A stretch of DNA of 64,000 nt. Origin: Hyperoplus lanceolatus (lineage: Eukaryota; Chordata; Actinopteri; Uranoscopiformes; Ammodytidae). Shown here piece by piece: positions 51,738-64,000 of the stretch. How positions within the stretch are numbered: the first letter of the stretch is position 1; each line of letters opens with the position of its first letter. The stretch covers positions 19,554,001 to 19,618,000 of the forward strand of contig CM049410.1 in NCBI GenBank assembly GCA_026929865.2, written 5' to 3'. The position numbers and the translations under genes were made by a program. Below the pieces are notes generated by a model. The model had not been told where the DNA came from and did no database searches. It was given only the letters and a program-made list of their open reading frames with translations.

Positions 51738-54700
51738 CAACAACTTGTCCCTCTAACCCCCTCCTCGTCACGCCACTGTCCTAATTAGTCAGAATTAAGA
51801 CGAATGCCTCGGCCTCCCACGATCAATTGGTATCGAGCGGACCTTCGCTCTCCCCTGCCTAGGGGCCCCTCTTGGCCGGCAGATCATTTATATCAATCGC
51901 TTTTGTTTTTCTTTCCTTCCCTCCCTTTCTCATTCTTCCGTCCACCAAGTGCAAGGCGCGGCCTATTGGATGGTGTCGTGCTGTATAATGGACACGGGGC
52001 AAAATGGCACGTCAGAGGCACTAGTTGTATTGATGTCACACACAGGGACACTTTCTTTTAGAAATCTCAGGGACGTGACCGCCATCGAAGCATGTGTTAT
52101 CATATCCATTTGTGTTAGTTGGCGAGTGTGTGTTAGAGCATGTGTTCCCTGCTCTTTATGTCGTCTCCTCTTACTAACAAGCTCACCCTTTAGCAGCACA
52201 AGTCCCTCTTCCCTGCCCTTTACTCCTATTGTTGCCCTTCTGTGGAATATCTCTCTCCTCTCTCTGTTGCTCTGCCTTTATTACTTGTTATTCTGGGTGA
52301 GGAGAGTCTATATATGCTTTTATTGATTCAGCCCATTTGGGCCAAAATAATAATCAGTACAAAGGGATGTATACCAATATCTCTCTCCTGCTTATATTAC
52401 CTCCATTTTCTTTACCCACCCACACTCTCTGTTATTGCTCTTGTGCCTTCTAGATTCCATTCTTCTTCACAGTTTCAACTGAAACACATTGCAAAGTTAT
52501 CCGCAAGTTAAGACATTATTAACCCTCATTCATTGATTCTCATTTAAAATAAAATGCATTGCAGTGATGCAGCCTGCCAATCTTATCGTACACCAACAAA
52601 TAATTTGAAATTTGAGTTAAATCTATAGAATTGTGCTTTGTTGTTTTCTGTCACAAATGTCTGTGTGAAGGGTCAGGCCTTTTGAAGATAGAATTTAAAT
52701 TTTTAGATGGAACATAGCTTACTGGCATGCATTATGTCTTTGTCTCTGGTATAAACTACTTTCCATGTCTTGATGCTTTTGGTACTTAATTTCTAGAATC
52801 TACTCATTGCAAATGTTACACACAGTGCCAGTGGAGTTCTCGGGTTATTCCTGCATCATTCTCAGGACCACTCAGACAGAGCACCTTAGGGAAATTCATT
52901 TAAAGGACAAATGCAATAGAGACAAGGAAAGGGTTCAAAAAGGACACTTTTATTGGTTCCTTTTCCAGTAGTGACCTGCCACTTAATAGAGCCTTGGATC
53001 CATATCCAGTTTGTCCTCTGTGCGCGCCTCCATTGGTCACTGAGTGTGTACTTCTTTGGTACACTATATGCTAGTAGTACATCAGAGAGTGCTAGATAAT
53101 GACAGCTTCTATGCTGGAGGCGAACTCAAACCTCTCAGGTCAGCAGCCTCTTCATGTTGCATGCTTTGTGTGCGTGCCACGCATATTTTGTGATGTTGCA
53201 GAGACCAGTAATGGCAGTAATGCATGTGTGCAGTGCCAAGCTTGGATGGTACACCACAGCACTTTAGACATCCATGAGTTGGCAACCGACTCCCTGATTA
53301 GTGGCTTCTATTCTGTGCACCAGATTGTGGCGGTATGCCTTTGGTGTGATACACTTGGAGCTCAGTCCAGAGGAGCAAACCTTGGCTAACTGACTTACGC
53401 TGTGTAAACTAAGCCAAGCTAAGATGAGCATCAGGCTGCATTTTAAACTAATGTAAACCACGTGTGGCTGTGCCAGTATGAGCTCTCCACAGCTACTTGA
53501 GGGTCCATTTGTGTGTGTTTGTATTTGTATGAGTGTGCATTTCTTCTTTGAACTCAGGGTGATTTGGGCGAGGACAGAGAGAAGTAAAAACACAAAGGAG
53601 ATGTGAGTAAGAAGTATATTCATGGATTAACGAAATGACAATTATGACTATTAATCATTTTCTCTCACTCTGTGGAGTAAAGGATATATGGAGACAAAGT
53701 GTAATCTAAACATTAAAGGGAATTTTAACTCAACTTTAACATTTTTGCCCATTTACCTTCAACATTTTTTTTTTAATCCGGTCTATAATGAGTCACAGAG
53801 GAGAAAGCATTCTCCTGCTCTTCCTGTGTATGTCCATGTGGTTGATTGGGTGGGATGGTTGGCAACTACTTCTGTGTTTTCTGCCTAATTTACTATTGTG
53901 AATACTATTGAGTTAAGTGGCCCAAGTTTGTTTTGCTCCCCAGCTCCCTGCTGCGCTAGCATTACTACAAGCAATCAGAGAGAGAGAGAGAGAGAGATAC
54001 AGAGAGAAAGAGAGAAATACAGAGATTTAAAGGAACAGGGGCTGCAGTGTTGTGTTTTAAGTGAGAAGCACACCAGAGTGATGCTTATAAAGGAGGATGT
54101 GGTGGAGGGAGACGAATGCCTGGGCCCTGAAGTGTTCCAGTCTGAGAGATGGTCCCAGTGAGACCCCCTGCGGTGGGGAGTCAACTGTGGCCAGCTTGAA
54201 CTCCTGCCAAGCTCACTTGGCGGTTTGGGTTTTTGCAGATGGGTCAGGCAGTAGTGATGAGGCAGGGTCCGCGGTATGGAAGAGGAGAGAAACCGACAAT
54301 AATATTTCATTCCTTGAGTTTTTCGGAGACTGTGCCATTGATCAGCTTACCCTTGAAGAGATGAGTGCACATACTAATATCTTGTGTGTGCTGTGTAGAT
54401 ATAGTTTGCTCTGGTTGCCCCGTGCTGATCACTTGTCATTGGCATAACAACATAATTGTCTGAAGAACAGCTAAATGATAAGGATGTCTCTATGATATGC
54501 TGCAAAGTTTGAGAATGTGGTGATGACATTTAGACAAATGTTTTAATAATATTGTAATAAGATATTGAAAAATATAGGTTCTGCTTTCCTTGTTTCACTG
54601 TGATTTTTATGCACAGCCATAAATCTAAAAAGTAGCCTATATGGCTGTCCAAAAAAACAAAAATTATTACATCCACTTCTGAGTTCTTTTTTAACACTCT

Positions 54701-54937
54701 ACTGGCTGCTAAATGAGACATTTTAATCTCTCATTAAGTTTAGTGCTCCTGTTTTCCTGTTTGTCAGTTAAGCACTTGACTTTTCTGGAGCAACAAAATG
54801 AACAATAGACACAGAACGAGTGGAAGATTTTAGTCAGCACACATTCAGCCCGTCAGTCAGTACTTCTATGTTATTTTGCCAATCTGTTACCATTGGGAGC
54901 AGCTGTATCTTACTGTGTATTACTTAGAAACTTTCAC
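49515..54937. other. Gene-free stretch
   Basis: No exon supported. It contains (GT)n near 50867-50890, a (CA)n tract (51646-51734), an (AG)n run near 53978-54015 and long unique-looking GC-moderate segments (about 50330-50560, 51800-51900) that might be conserved non-coding DNA. Confidence 0.45.
51646..51734. repeat. (CA)n microsatellite, about 44 units
   Basis: An uninterrupted CA tract in intergenic DNA. Confidence 0.97.
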
Positions 54938-54945
54938 ATATACAC

Positions 54946-55471
54946 TAGGGCTGGCCCGAATGCCATTTTTCAGGCTTCGAATATTCGTTGGTTTTTCCGA
55001 GCGAATATTCGAATATTCGTTCCAGAAAAACACACCATCAAAAACAACATTAAAATTTAAAAAAAAAAAATTATTATTATTTTTTTTTTTTAATTTAAAA
55101 AATGTTAATAATCCCTATATACTCCCTGGAACCGATTTTGACAGTATCTGCATATTTTGCTGAAGATTTACGCGCTCGGAGGTGAAGTAATGGATGCGCT
55201 ATGACACTTAGAGATGTAATATCCTCCTAAATGAGCAATACTACTACTACTACTACTACAATATTACTAACTTTTATATCCAAATATAAAATTATTTGAT
55301 GACATTATATTACAGTACTAGCTTCTTGCAAACATTTTTTTGGAAAAAATAAATAAATAAAAGATTATAAAAAAAAAACAAAAAAAACAAAGCTCCGAAT
55401 ACTAATTTAAGCTCCGAATACTAATTTTCCGAACGAGTATTCGAATATTCGAATAATTCGGGCCAGCCCTA
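54946..55471. mobile_element. hAT-type MITE, 526 bp
   Basis: A perfect 8-bp duplication ATATACAC (54938-54945 and 55472-55479) with ends TAGGGCTGGCCCGAA inverted. Subterminal CGAATATTCG palindromes are repeated at both ends. The interior is poly-A/T rich and includes an (ACT)n run at 55240-55260. No coding capacity. Confidence 0.93.
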
Positions 55472-57875
55472 ATATACACTGATAACAATATCGTCCAATA
55501 TAACCTGGAGGATACAGTCTCTAATTGGTGATGGAGTCAAGTGACCAGTTTTCTCCTGAATTCCGGCTGCCATGGAAAGTGCAGAATATCCAGAGAGAAA
55601 CAAAGCTAGAAGACAGCCTGCCCCCCCCCCCCCGCCCCTGCCTTCATGATGTATTCACAACCAGAACATGTTGTTTTGAGATCCACATGGCAGCTTCTTG
55701 TTAGCCCCCTAGATCCTGAATAATCAGTTGTTGCCGTGACTCCTAGAGGCAGCCTATAGGGGCCGCAGAGACATGCCCGGGGAACCTTGGGGGTCCCTGC
55801 TGGGGGGGTGTTTGAGTGCTGCGTCTGTCTATCGGGAGATTTGTGGAGATGCTCGGGGCACAGAGTGGAGACAGCGTCAGGGCGATACCCTTGACGGTGA
55901 TGTGATTGAGTAGACAGGCGCGACCCGCTCCTTTCTCTACCCGCCACCCATCTCTGTCCCCCCTTATACATTTCCACCCACTCCTCCTCATACAACAGCT
56001 CGCCGAAGGAGTGAGGGATCACTTAAAACAGCGCTGGTTATTATACCTGCGCACATCCTAGTAATTTATGCATGATTTGCCTGGCAATCTGAGGCCATTC
56101 ATCATCCTCTTTTCCTATCTTTCTTTTTTTAATCTGTTGGTGTCTTGTTCTTCTGGACTTTAATCTATAGGGCTATTAAGAATGCCTGTGTAATAATGGC
56201 TCAGCTCAGGTGACAGGCTGACATTGGCGCCGTCATTGCCCGTGCAGGTTTAGGGTGATCCAGGAGTGACTGTGTGCAGGCGAAAACAGAGGGCTGGATC
56301 TAGTTAAAGGAGCTGTTTGATTATCAGGTTGTTTTGTTGGTGCAAGACCTCCACTCCTGTCACTCAGAGGGGAGGAGAGAAGTGGAAACATTATGTTGTA
56401 TAGATGTAGTAGTGAATCCGTGTGTCTGCAAAAAAAGTTCTCTTTGGTGTTTCTTTAAAATGTAATATGTTTGCACTATGCAGTATGCACAGGCTTCTCT
56501 GGTGTTTAATCATCCTTGTGCATGTGTTCGGAATGGGCATTTTAACATTTTAACTATGGATTGTGGGCGAAAAAAATTGGTTATACAGTATTATGTTAAA
56601 AATTGTTACATTTTGCTTATCACATTTTTTTTACTTCTTTTGACTGGGATAAATGCTTAATGATATGAATAAATAATTAAAGCAGTTTAATATTGATTTC
56701 TTGTCTGACGATTGTGTTTTGACAAAACGTGGTAGTAGACCTTCTCAACATGTTACAGCGTCTTCGGAATTGCCTTGACCTACCCAGTGGCATGCATATT
56801 TATTACTGATTAGCATTTTAGAGGGCAACATGTTTACCGCTGGGTATGGGTTGTTTTCACACAAAAGCAAATATATGGCATCAATACAGGGAACCAGAAG
56901 GCCAGTGTATGTCTAATGCACAAATGTGTGAGCTGCATGTGTCTACATGCTTGTGTTCATGTGGGTGTGTGTGTGTGTCCATGTGATGCTGGCAGACACC
57001 ATCAAATATCCAGTGTGAGACTGAGGTGTTAACAGTAATGGCACATAGGCTGACCCTTGTGTTGTGGAGGTTTTCCATCTGTGACTTTAAAGGTACGGTT
57101 AATGGAAGCCGACCTTGCTCCGTGTTCTCCATCGGTTCCATTCAGCATCTATCAAGCCAGGGATGTATCTTGATTTATCCTCCTGTCCCTCTTCCACTTT
57201 CTGCCTGTAGAGCAGAGCTACCAGAGTGCACCTTCGCCGCTTGTTGTAGGCCATTGTAATCTGCCTGGACTCAGTAAAGGCTAAATTAAGAAGGGAAAGG
57301 CATGAGGTAGACTGAGACAACAGAAGGCAGCAGCTTGGAAAAAAAGCAGACGTGCAAAAAAATTAAAAAATACAGCTAGACTGTGTGACCCTGGCTTATC
57401 TTTATCATAATCCTCACTTATCTAATTGGTCTGCTTTCAAGCTTTTTATTCTCAATGGAGGCGGCACAATCTTGCATGCAAATACTTAAATGATAAAGGC
57501 GCTAAAACGTATGAAAATGCCTTACTCAATACCGGTTTCTCTTTTTTATAAATTGAGAATATTTACATCAAGTGTTATGTCGAGCTTAGCACCATGAAAA
57601 GTTGATTGTCAGATATGAGGAAACTAAAAATAAAATTGGGATTATCACACGTTTTACAACCTGTATTGACAGTATAATGTTTTATTCGGCTGTTAAAGAT
57701 GTTTGACCTTTTTTGGAATTTTGCTTATTTGCTCTGTGGCAGAGAGTACTATGGGAGGAACAATCTACAGTGCAGCACATAAGCCCTGTGAAATTGTAGT
57801 TTTTACACTTTTGTCTTGGTAGGAAACTACAGATAAAATGAGATACAAACAAACAAACAAACAAACAAGATAAAA

Positions 57876-58031
57876 GGTGTTTATTAGGGAGCTTTTTAGA
57901 GGTGCTGGGAGACAGTATTTTCATCAGACAGAACCAGCTTCGCTATTTACCCCGTTCCAGTTTTTATGCTAAGCTAAGCTGTAGCCACATATTAAATGGA
58001 CATGTTTGAGTGGTATGGACCTTCTCATCTA
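57876..58031. repeat. Second copy of the percomorph foldback-type repeat (fragment)
   Basis: CCGTTCCAGTTTTTATGC, then TAAGCTAAGCTGTAGCC and GAGTGGTATGGACCTTCTC correspond in reverse orientation to the element at 1195-1650. Only one end is present. Confidence 0.55.
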
Positions 58032-61000
58032 AAGGCTAGGACACACCGGCCCGATAATCGGCCATCGGACATGGTCGGAGAGTCTGGAGGGGCGGGGACA
58101 CGAATCTGTTTGGTGTGTTCGGTGACGTCGGCCGTGTCGTAGATGTCGTCGGGCTTCTTTTCAGCCGATTGAACAACAACACCGTTGGGCATTTAAAAAT
58201 GTTAAACACTACTTTTATTCTGTGAAAAAGTAACCATTTTCTGCAATGTCTTGTGAATGCACATCTAACTGCACTTCTCACCTTTCTTCTTCTTCTTCTC
58301 CCACTTATGCATCCCTTGTTCTGCTGTTTCCCCACATTCTCTTCAGTGCAAATGTGTGTTTTGAGGCTAAATTTCACCCTGCTCACATTTGCCTCTGTAA
58401 GTCGAATTTCCCATTAGGGACTTGTGTGTGCTGACACAGATGGTAAGGGTTATGTTAAGAACACCCAGATGGTTTGCTGCAATATATGCGTGGTATTTAA
58501 GTCGACGGGTGACAGTATGGAGCTGCATCTTCCATTTGCAAGTGAAGAAAGTCAAGTGAATGCTTTTTCACTAAAACTTTTTTTTGTGCCTAGTTTTTTA
58601 TCCCTGGATTGAAATTAGTTTATTTTGTCTTAATACTGAAACACTTAGAGGCGACTATCTCATGGGATTGAAAAATAAATCCTTGGCAAGGAAGCAATCC
58701 ACATAAAAGACACCCTGTTGATTTGTTTCTTAATTGTCCTTTTATATGTGAGTTTGTGGGAGTATATGTGTGCGTGCCTGTGTATGTCCTCATTTGCTTC
58801 GGTTCGTCTTAAGTCTGAAGTCAGGTGGGGGCATTTTCTTGGATTGCACCTCCAAACATTTCATTGACACTTACAGCAGCAGTCAGTGCATTGATTTCCC
58901 ATTGGTCGATACTGTTGGAGTTTAGCAGGTGCTCAAGAAAAATCCCTTTTCTTCTTTCTTATTCTCCATCTGCAGCAGTCACACCATTCTTTGCTACTTC
59001 TTTCAAAGAAGATGGCAAGGAAATAACTTTGGAGAAATTGCCAAAGGGGACTTTTGCCTGCAAGTACTTTAAAATACTTTAATCCTATACATGTAATACA
59101 GTATATTCTATGTGTAGGATCACAGGTTGGCCCGGTGTGCACTAGATTTAGTGAATACTGAGAATCATGCTCTCATCACACCATTTATTTTAGTCAGATT
59201 TAAGGAAGATGCAATTAAACCAAAACTTATAAAGTATAGCTTGAAATGTAGTCCTATTGATAAGATAGATAATACACAAGCCAGACTCGTAGGAAAATTC
59301 AGCAAAAATGATTAAGTAACCATGTCTTTTAGCTGCCTATAACCTCAATCATTCCTGAACTATATTATATTTACCAAATCTGCAGTCTTCCCTCACGCTT
59401 TTAATGTGCTGTTGTTCCTGTGCACTGACATAGAGAGAGCACAGATCTAAATAAAAGTTGGCCCTTGGATATAAAAAAATATATGAAAATCTCATATAAC
59501 ATATTTTTTTGTGCAAAATCTGATACACCCATTCAATCATAGCGGTGTACTTAAGCTGTCTCTGCTCACCATTTTACTTCCTGCCCGCTGCCACACCACT
59601 CATTCAAAGCTACAGGCTGCCATTACTGCTGCTCATATAGGATTTCAAAAGCTCCATCTCCACCACAGCATCCACCTGTAGTCCACCACTTTCTCCTCAG
59701 GGAAATGTTTTCATTGTCGCCCCCCACTCCTTGCTGTGCTGAATTGTTGTTTTCTTGTGAGAAATTACTATATTCAGTCAAACATGAATAGACTACCTTT
59801 TTTTCTTTTTAAACTCTGAAACGTTTTGTCAGTTATTTTGAGTCCACAATGTGTGCTTTAACAGCGGAGCAGAGGTAGCCTATAGGAAGCCGACACAAAA
59901 TCAGAAGCAGTGAATCTTTATTGATTATGTTATTCTGGAGAGAAATGTATCTCCCAGGCATTGTTTTTTTCTGCATTCAGAATGACTGGAACTACAATAC
60001 CCTTCATGGTGTGTATACATAGTAAAGTTTATAGTTAAGCAAAGCACAAGTTTTATTTGGACACAAATGGCCTGAAAATGCAGAAGGCCAGAGGGCACCA
60101 GTGTTGTTCAGCACTGTTGGGATTTGGCTTCCTTGCTGGATGTTGTTGCCCTCGGAGCATGGCGTCTCCTCAGAGGCCATTGTAGTGCACTCCATCATCT
60201 TCTCACATGGAACACCACGCCTGCTGGACATTCACGCCTGTGAGATGGTCCCATGACAACTCAGTGTGACACTTTTCTTTCATCTGTGTCTTGCCGTTTC
60301 TTCTCTTCCACTGTCTTTCATCAAACTCTCTTTCTCTCTCTCTTTCCCCAAGAGCACTGTGCCATCACTTAAGGGTCCTCCTCCTTGTTTTAAACAGTAA
60401 GAAAGACAAGGTAAAGGAGCTTTGGGGGTCGGTAAGAAATAATTTTTATTTACTTTATATTTATATTATTTACTTCTTCCTTTCCCCTTTATACTGGACT
60501 ACATCTGGAGTGATCTCTCAGGTCTTATGAACAATGTTTTCCCGGAGATGGCCTAGTAGTGGCTGTAAGTGTTTGTGACAAACTCAGGGGCTTGGCGTTA
60601 TAGCCTGTTTGATCATACATATCCTTTCTAACAATCTCCTGATGCCTGCCTTCCTCCTCGGACAGAGCCAGCAGAGAAGGGCCTGGCAGACAGCTGTGTT
60701 TAGGGCTTTTTGATAGAAGAGGCGAGCTGTAATCACAGAGAGATGGAAGGATGCTGTCAATCATAGCATTTGGTGTCCTGCTGGAGGAAGGAGGAATGAA
60801 TACAGCCAGAATTGAAGGATCTTCAGTGTCAGAGCAGGAGCCACCCTGTTTCTCCTTAGTATCTCAGAAGAATCAATCTTGCCCTTGCTATAAATGCACT
60901 CCCTCCTCTAATGTCATTCATCAACCAACTTTATCCTCCTACCACATCCTCTTTGACCTCTTGGCATCTTAATCATTGCCAGAAGTTTGGCTCAAAGCGG

Positions 61001-61099
61001 CAGACATTCAACAGTGAGTCAGACATGTTTCTCCAGATCCTCAGTGTGATACTAATAAACTCCTTCACACTTATAGATTTAGACTGGAGTTATGCTATA

Positions 61100-61400
61100 T
61101 ACCACAACAAGCTTTCACAACCATGCTAGCAACTCTGTCAAGCTGTGTGCAATGCGGTGCTTCTAGCAAAATGCTTAAGTCAGCATGCTGAAATTATAAC
61201 AAATATTATGCTAACATGCTCACTGTAAGCAGGTAGTTTAGTGTGATGTGTTGCCATGCTAACATTTGCTTCTTCTTTCTGAAATGTCATCAGTTTTGCA
61301 GGTGTTTGGTCATGAACTAAACCATACGGTGTATCCTATAATATTAAAAGGATTCAAATGTGGAACTGATGATGGTTCTGGATTAAAAGTTAGAAAGTCC
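61100..61400. repeat. Likely dispersed repeat fragment (GCTAACATGCTAAC type)
   Basis: ATGCTAACATGCTCAC, CATGCTAACATTTGC and GTCATCAGTTTTGCAGG, followed by TGTTTGGTCATGAACTAAACC, match a repeat I have seen often in percomorph introns. Boundaries and family are uncertain. Confidence 0.4.
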
Positions 61401-61414
61401 TTGAAGTTATATAC

Positions 61415-63131
61415 TAGGGCTGCACGATATTGCCCAAAATGATTATCACGATTGTTTTGGTCAATATTGATATCACAATATTTTACCACGATTATTCAGT
61501 AATTGTAGTGAGTAAAATATTTTTATTGGATTGTCACGTAAACATAACAGCGCTTTCATATCCATGTGATCGGCTATGCAATATTACTGATAATGTACAT
61601 ATATTTGCATAAATATAATAAATATTTACCTGAAGTCAATGCATTTCCACAAAGAAAATATAAATCAAAATATTGCACCAAAACTTTACTCAAAATCAAA
61701 TCAACAGAGCACTGCTTTAACTTTTCCTTGTGCTACATTTCTGTTGAATAACACATCTTTGTTTCCTCACCTGACCTCATTGCATCTCCTAAAAGCAAAA
61801 TATAAAATATTTTACTCCATTCATTGTACCTGCATGATGGATGTGTATAAAACTTGATTTTGAACTAAAGAAAATTGTGCCCACAATGTATAACTAAAAT
61901 AAGTATATTATGAGCTGCGCCCTGTCAAAATAAATCACAACCTATATGGCTCTACTATGTCGGAATTTAATTTGAAAGGACGGAGACGGGAAGTGGCAGG
62001 TAACACTCAGCAACACGTTAGTTAAATGTTGCTGCCTCTCATGCCTTTACTCCCAACGCGAGGTTTCATCTTCGCTTCAGGTCGTGTGTACGCTGAGGCA
62101 CTGACTGTATGGAGTTATTAGCAACCCTGGGAGCTTGTCTAATAACTGGAATAGTCATTGCAAACCCACTGGGTTCTTATGTAATGAAAACGTAGTTCAA
62201 TACGCCAGTAAATAGGAACGACCAAGGATACGAACTAGCAACGGTGGAATAGTCTACTCGCCCAGCTAGACTGCTTCAGCTGACTGAAGGCTCCGGCTCA
62301 GCTGTTAGCCACAGAGCTACTGTTTTGCTAACACAACTCAAGACTCGCACACTGTACAAACAGTAAATGTAATCGGCCAACATGCTTAACCAGAGCTCCA
62401 TCTAGCTAACGATCCCCCAAAATCTATAACACAATTCACGGAGAAAATGACTGCCGAACATTTACATGGCAGGCTGCAGCCTGAAGCAAAACGTACTCAC
62501 GTCGTCTTGCTGGAGTCCTGTCGGACATTAACCATGACTCCTGTGTTCCCTGCTCTCCTGATACATGCAAAGACGTGTTGAAAAAGTATTCCATTGTTTT
62601 CTGAACGAGTAGCCCTGTTTGTGGACGTCTATCCATCAAAACTATGACGTAGGTCCTTAGGTGACCCGTTCGCTATACATTATACTCTTGACAGCCGCGG
62701 TCTGTCTGGCTGGATAACAGACCTGGCAAAGTGTCATGTAATAATGGGTTATAAATCCGGCCCCACACAAAAAAAGAGACTAACAAGGGGATGTATGTGA
62801 TTTCACAAGCGCAGATGTCTGCTCTCGCTCGCACGATAAGCAGCAGCAGCTTGCTTCTTCGCGCGGCTCTTGGAGTGCTTTCTATCTATGCGGGCAGAAA
62901 ATTGTTCACACTTTGGGGGTGGAGCCACTGGACTTACATTGACAGCTCTCGGGGAACCTGGGGTTGCCAGGTTTGAGCATGAACAGGCACATGATCAGCG
63001 AGTGGTTTGGGGAGTGATTGATTTGCTTCGCAGCTGAGCACACATTTAAAATATCGCACATTCATGTACACGTCATCGTGGGAAGCCAATATCGTCATCG
63101 CGATGAAAATTCGATATATTGTGCAGCCCTA
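61415..63131. mobile_element. hAT-type transposon, 1,717 bp, non-autonomous
   Basis: A perfect 8-bp duplication TTATATAC (61407-61414 and 63132-63139). Ends are TAGGGCTGCACGATAT on the left and TAGGGCTGCACAATAT reverse-complemented on the right, with GATAT/CGCGATG subterminal repeats. A minus-strand frame at 62639-62436 ends near a GTGAGT donor-like site and could be the relic of a transposase first exon. No full transposase is present. Confidence 0.9.
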
Positions 63132-63139
63132 TTATATAC

Positions 63140-64000
63140 ATTCATCGTGAAGGGGGCATGGACGTGTGTTCCAAGTGTCATGGCAACCCATCCAATAGAT
63201 TTTATGATATTTATCTCCAAGGTGCTATTCATAAGTCTATACTACTAGCACAGCATCATATATATTATTGCTACATAACTGGTTTACTTGCTATTGATGA
63301 TTATTTTTTCCCCTTATTCTCAGTTCATGACATTTTTTTGGTTGTTATCTAAGTACCTGCGGGGCACTGGAAGTGAGACGTTCTACATTCCCAGAAGGAG
63401 CAGCTATAAATTGTTTCAAACACAGAACTAATCAATACAAAAACTTAGTTGGCGACATTACCAGGAGATACAAAAAGAAAAAAGAAAGAAAGAAAACCTG
63501 GATAAAAAAGCAAGACCTCAGGGAACAAACACACTTGTCCTGATGTGACCAAAATCATACAAGAAAATGGTAAGTGCGTTTATTGGATATGCTGGGCTGC
63601 TGTGTGTTTGGAACAGATGGAGTCCCATGCATTCGCTCCTCAGTCTCAGGGAAACGGGGAAATAAAGGGGAATTTGATTTCAGACAGGTGTTTTACTCAA
63701 GAACCTCTGAGGGGCCTCTCCTGACAGTGCTACTTCAAAACCCTCTGTAAAAAGTGAGGTGGTGCTGTCACCGGCAAGTCCCCACTGACGTGTCAGAGAG
63801 CTGCAAACTTTTAAGTATTTATTTATTCATCCATATCCGTTTGTTTGCATTCTTCATAGATTTCTTCTTTCCCATTTTGAAAATGCATATTTCGATCTCT
63901 GTTACTTTAACCAAGTTTGATCCCCACTACGGCTGTTGGATGTTTAGATACTCTGAAATTTATTGAAACGCCATCGTTCAGTTAAGCGAGCACACTCAAA
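63140..64000. other. Right edge, no gene recognised
   Basis: Mostly AT-rich unique sequence with an AAAGAAAG run near 63478-63496. No recognisable coding exon. Confidence 0.4.

Larger units (their letters stand above)
55480..61406. other. Gene-free stretch
   Basis: No exon supported. It contains poly-C (55621-55633), (CAAA)n at 57846-57868, a dispersed repeat fragment at 57876-58031, and a repeat-like stretch near 61100-61400. The segment 55600-56300 looks unique and GC-moderate. The frame at 58980-59080 follows a plausible acceptor but resembles no protein I know. Confidence 0.45.

Noticed and set aside
53099..53389. 96-aa open frame with several cysteines
   Set aside because: No recognisable domain, no splice context, and surrounding DNA is non-coding in character.
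58032..58200. GGACACACCGGCCCGA-type sequence as a transposon end
   Set aside because: Looks like a MITE terminus, but no inverted partner could be found within the window.
58825..59082. Exon-like frame after a CTGCAG acceptor (TPFFATSFKEDGKEITLEK)
   Set aside because: No family resemblance, no partner exons or matching donor in frame; treated as chance.

Overview
The window looks like nuclear DNA of a teleost fish, probably a percomorph. Genes are intron-containing with short introns. Long (CA)n microsatellites, tRNA-derived SINEs with the usual fish tail, and many small hAT-type and other MITEs fill introns and spacers. Organism and gene assignments rest on recognising protein families by eye; no search was run.

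The left 36 kb of the gene-bearing part reads as follows. A myosin-light-chain-kinase gene (mylk family) lies on the minus strand from about 14.1 kb to beyond the left edge. Sixteen exons were placed, and every splice phase agrees. They encode Ig - linker - Ig - FN3 - kinase - calmodulin-binding segment - start of the C-terminal Ig. From 14.1 to 27.5 kb there is no recognisable gene, only repeats, a 1.16-kb inverted repeat and probable 3'UTR of the next gene. The intronless Frizzled gene fzd2 is on the minus strand at 27.5-29.2 kb. It is followed divergently by meioc on the plus strand (30.5-36.4 kb, 7 coding exons, 804 aa). The small gene ccdc43 is on the minus strand (37.2-41.4 kb, 5 exons, 210 aa) and converges tail-to-tail with meioc. 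FZD2, MEIOC and CCDC43 are also neighbours on human 17q21.31, which supports all three names. The kinase gene next to them is a teleost-specific arrangement as far as I know.

From 41.4 to 64 kb I could support no gene. That stretch holds microsatellites, DNA transposons with intact target-site duplications, retroelement tails and unassigned sequence that may include regulatory DNA.

Most notable observations: (1) ccdc43 carries two consecutive U12-type (minor spliceosome) introns, one AT-AC and one GT-AG, separated by a 47-nt exon, and each has absorbed a transposable element. (2) A mylk intron has a (GU)~80 tract directly against its 3' splice site. (3) A roughly 3.7-kb inverted-repeat element in mylk intron 1 carries relics of an unnamed cysteine-rich protein, and a MITE and a SINE are nested in it. 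(4) A 1.16-kb foldback element is itself built from diverged tandem sub-repeats. (5) Six hAT-type elements keep perfect 8-bp target-site duplications. I see no operon, CRISPR, phage or defence system, and nothing that I can defend as a wholly new system.
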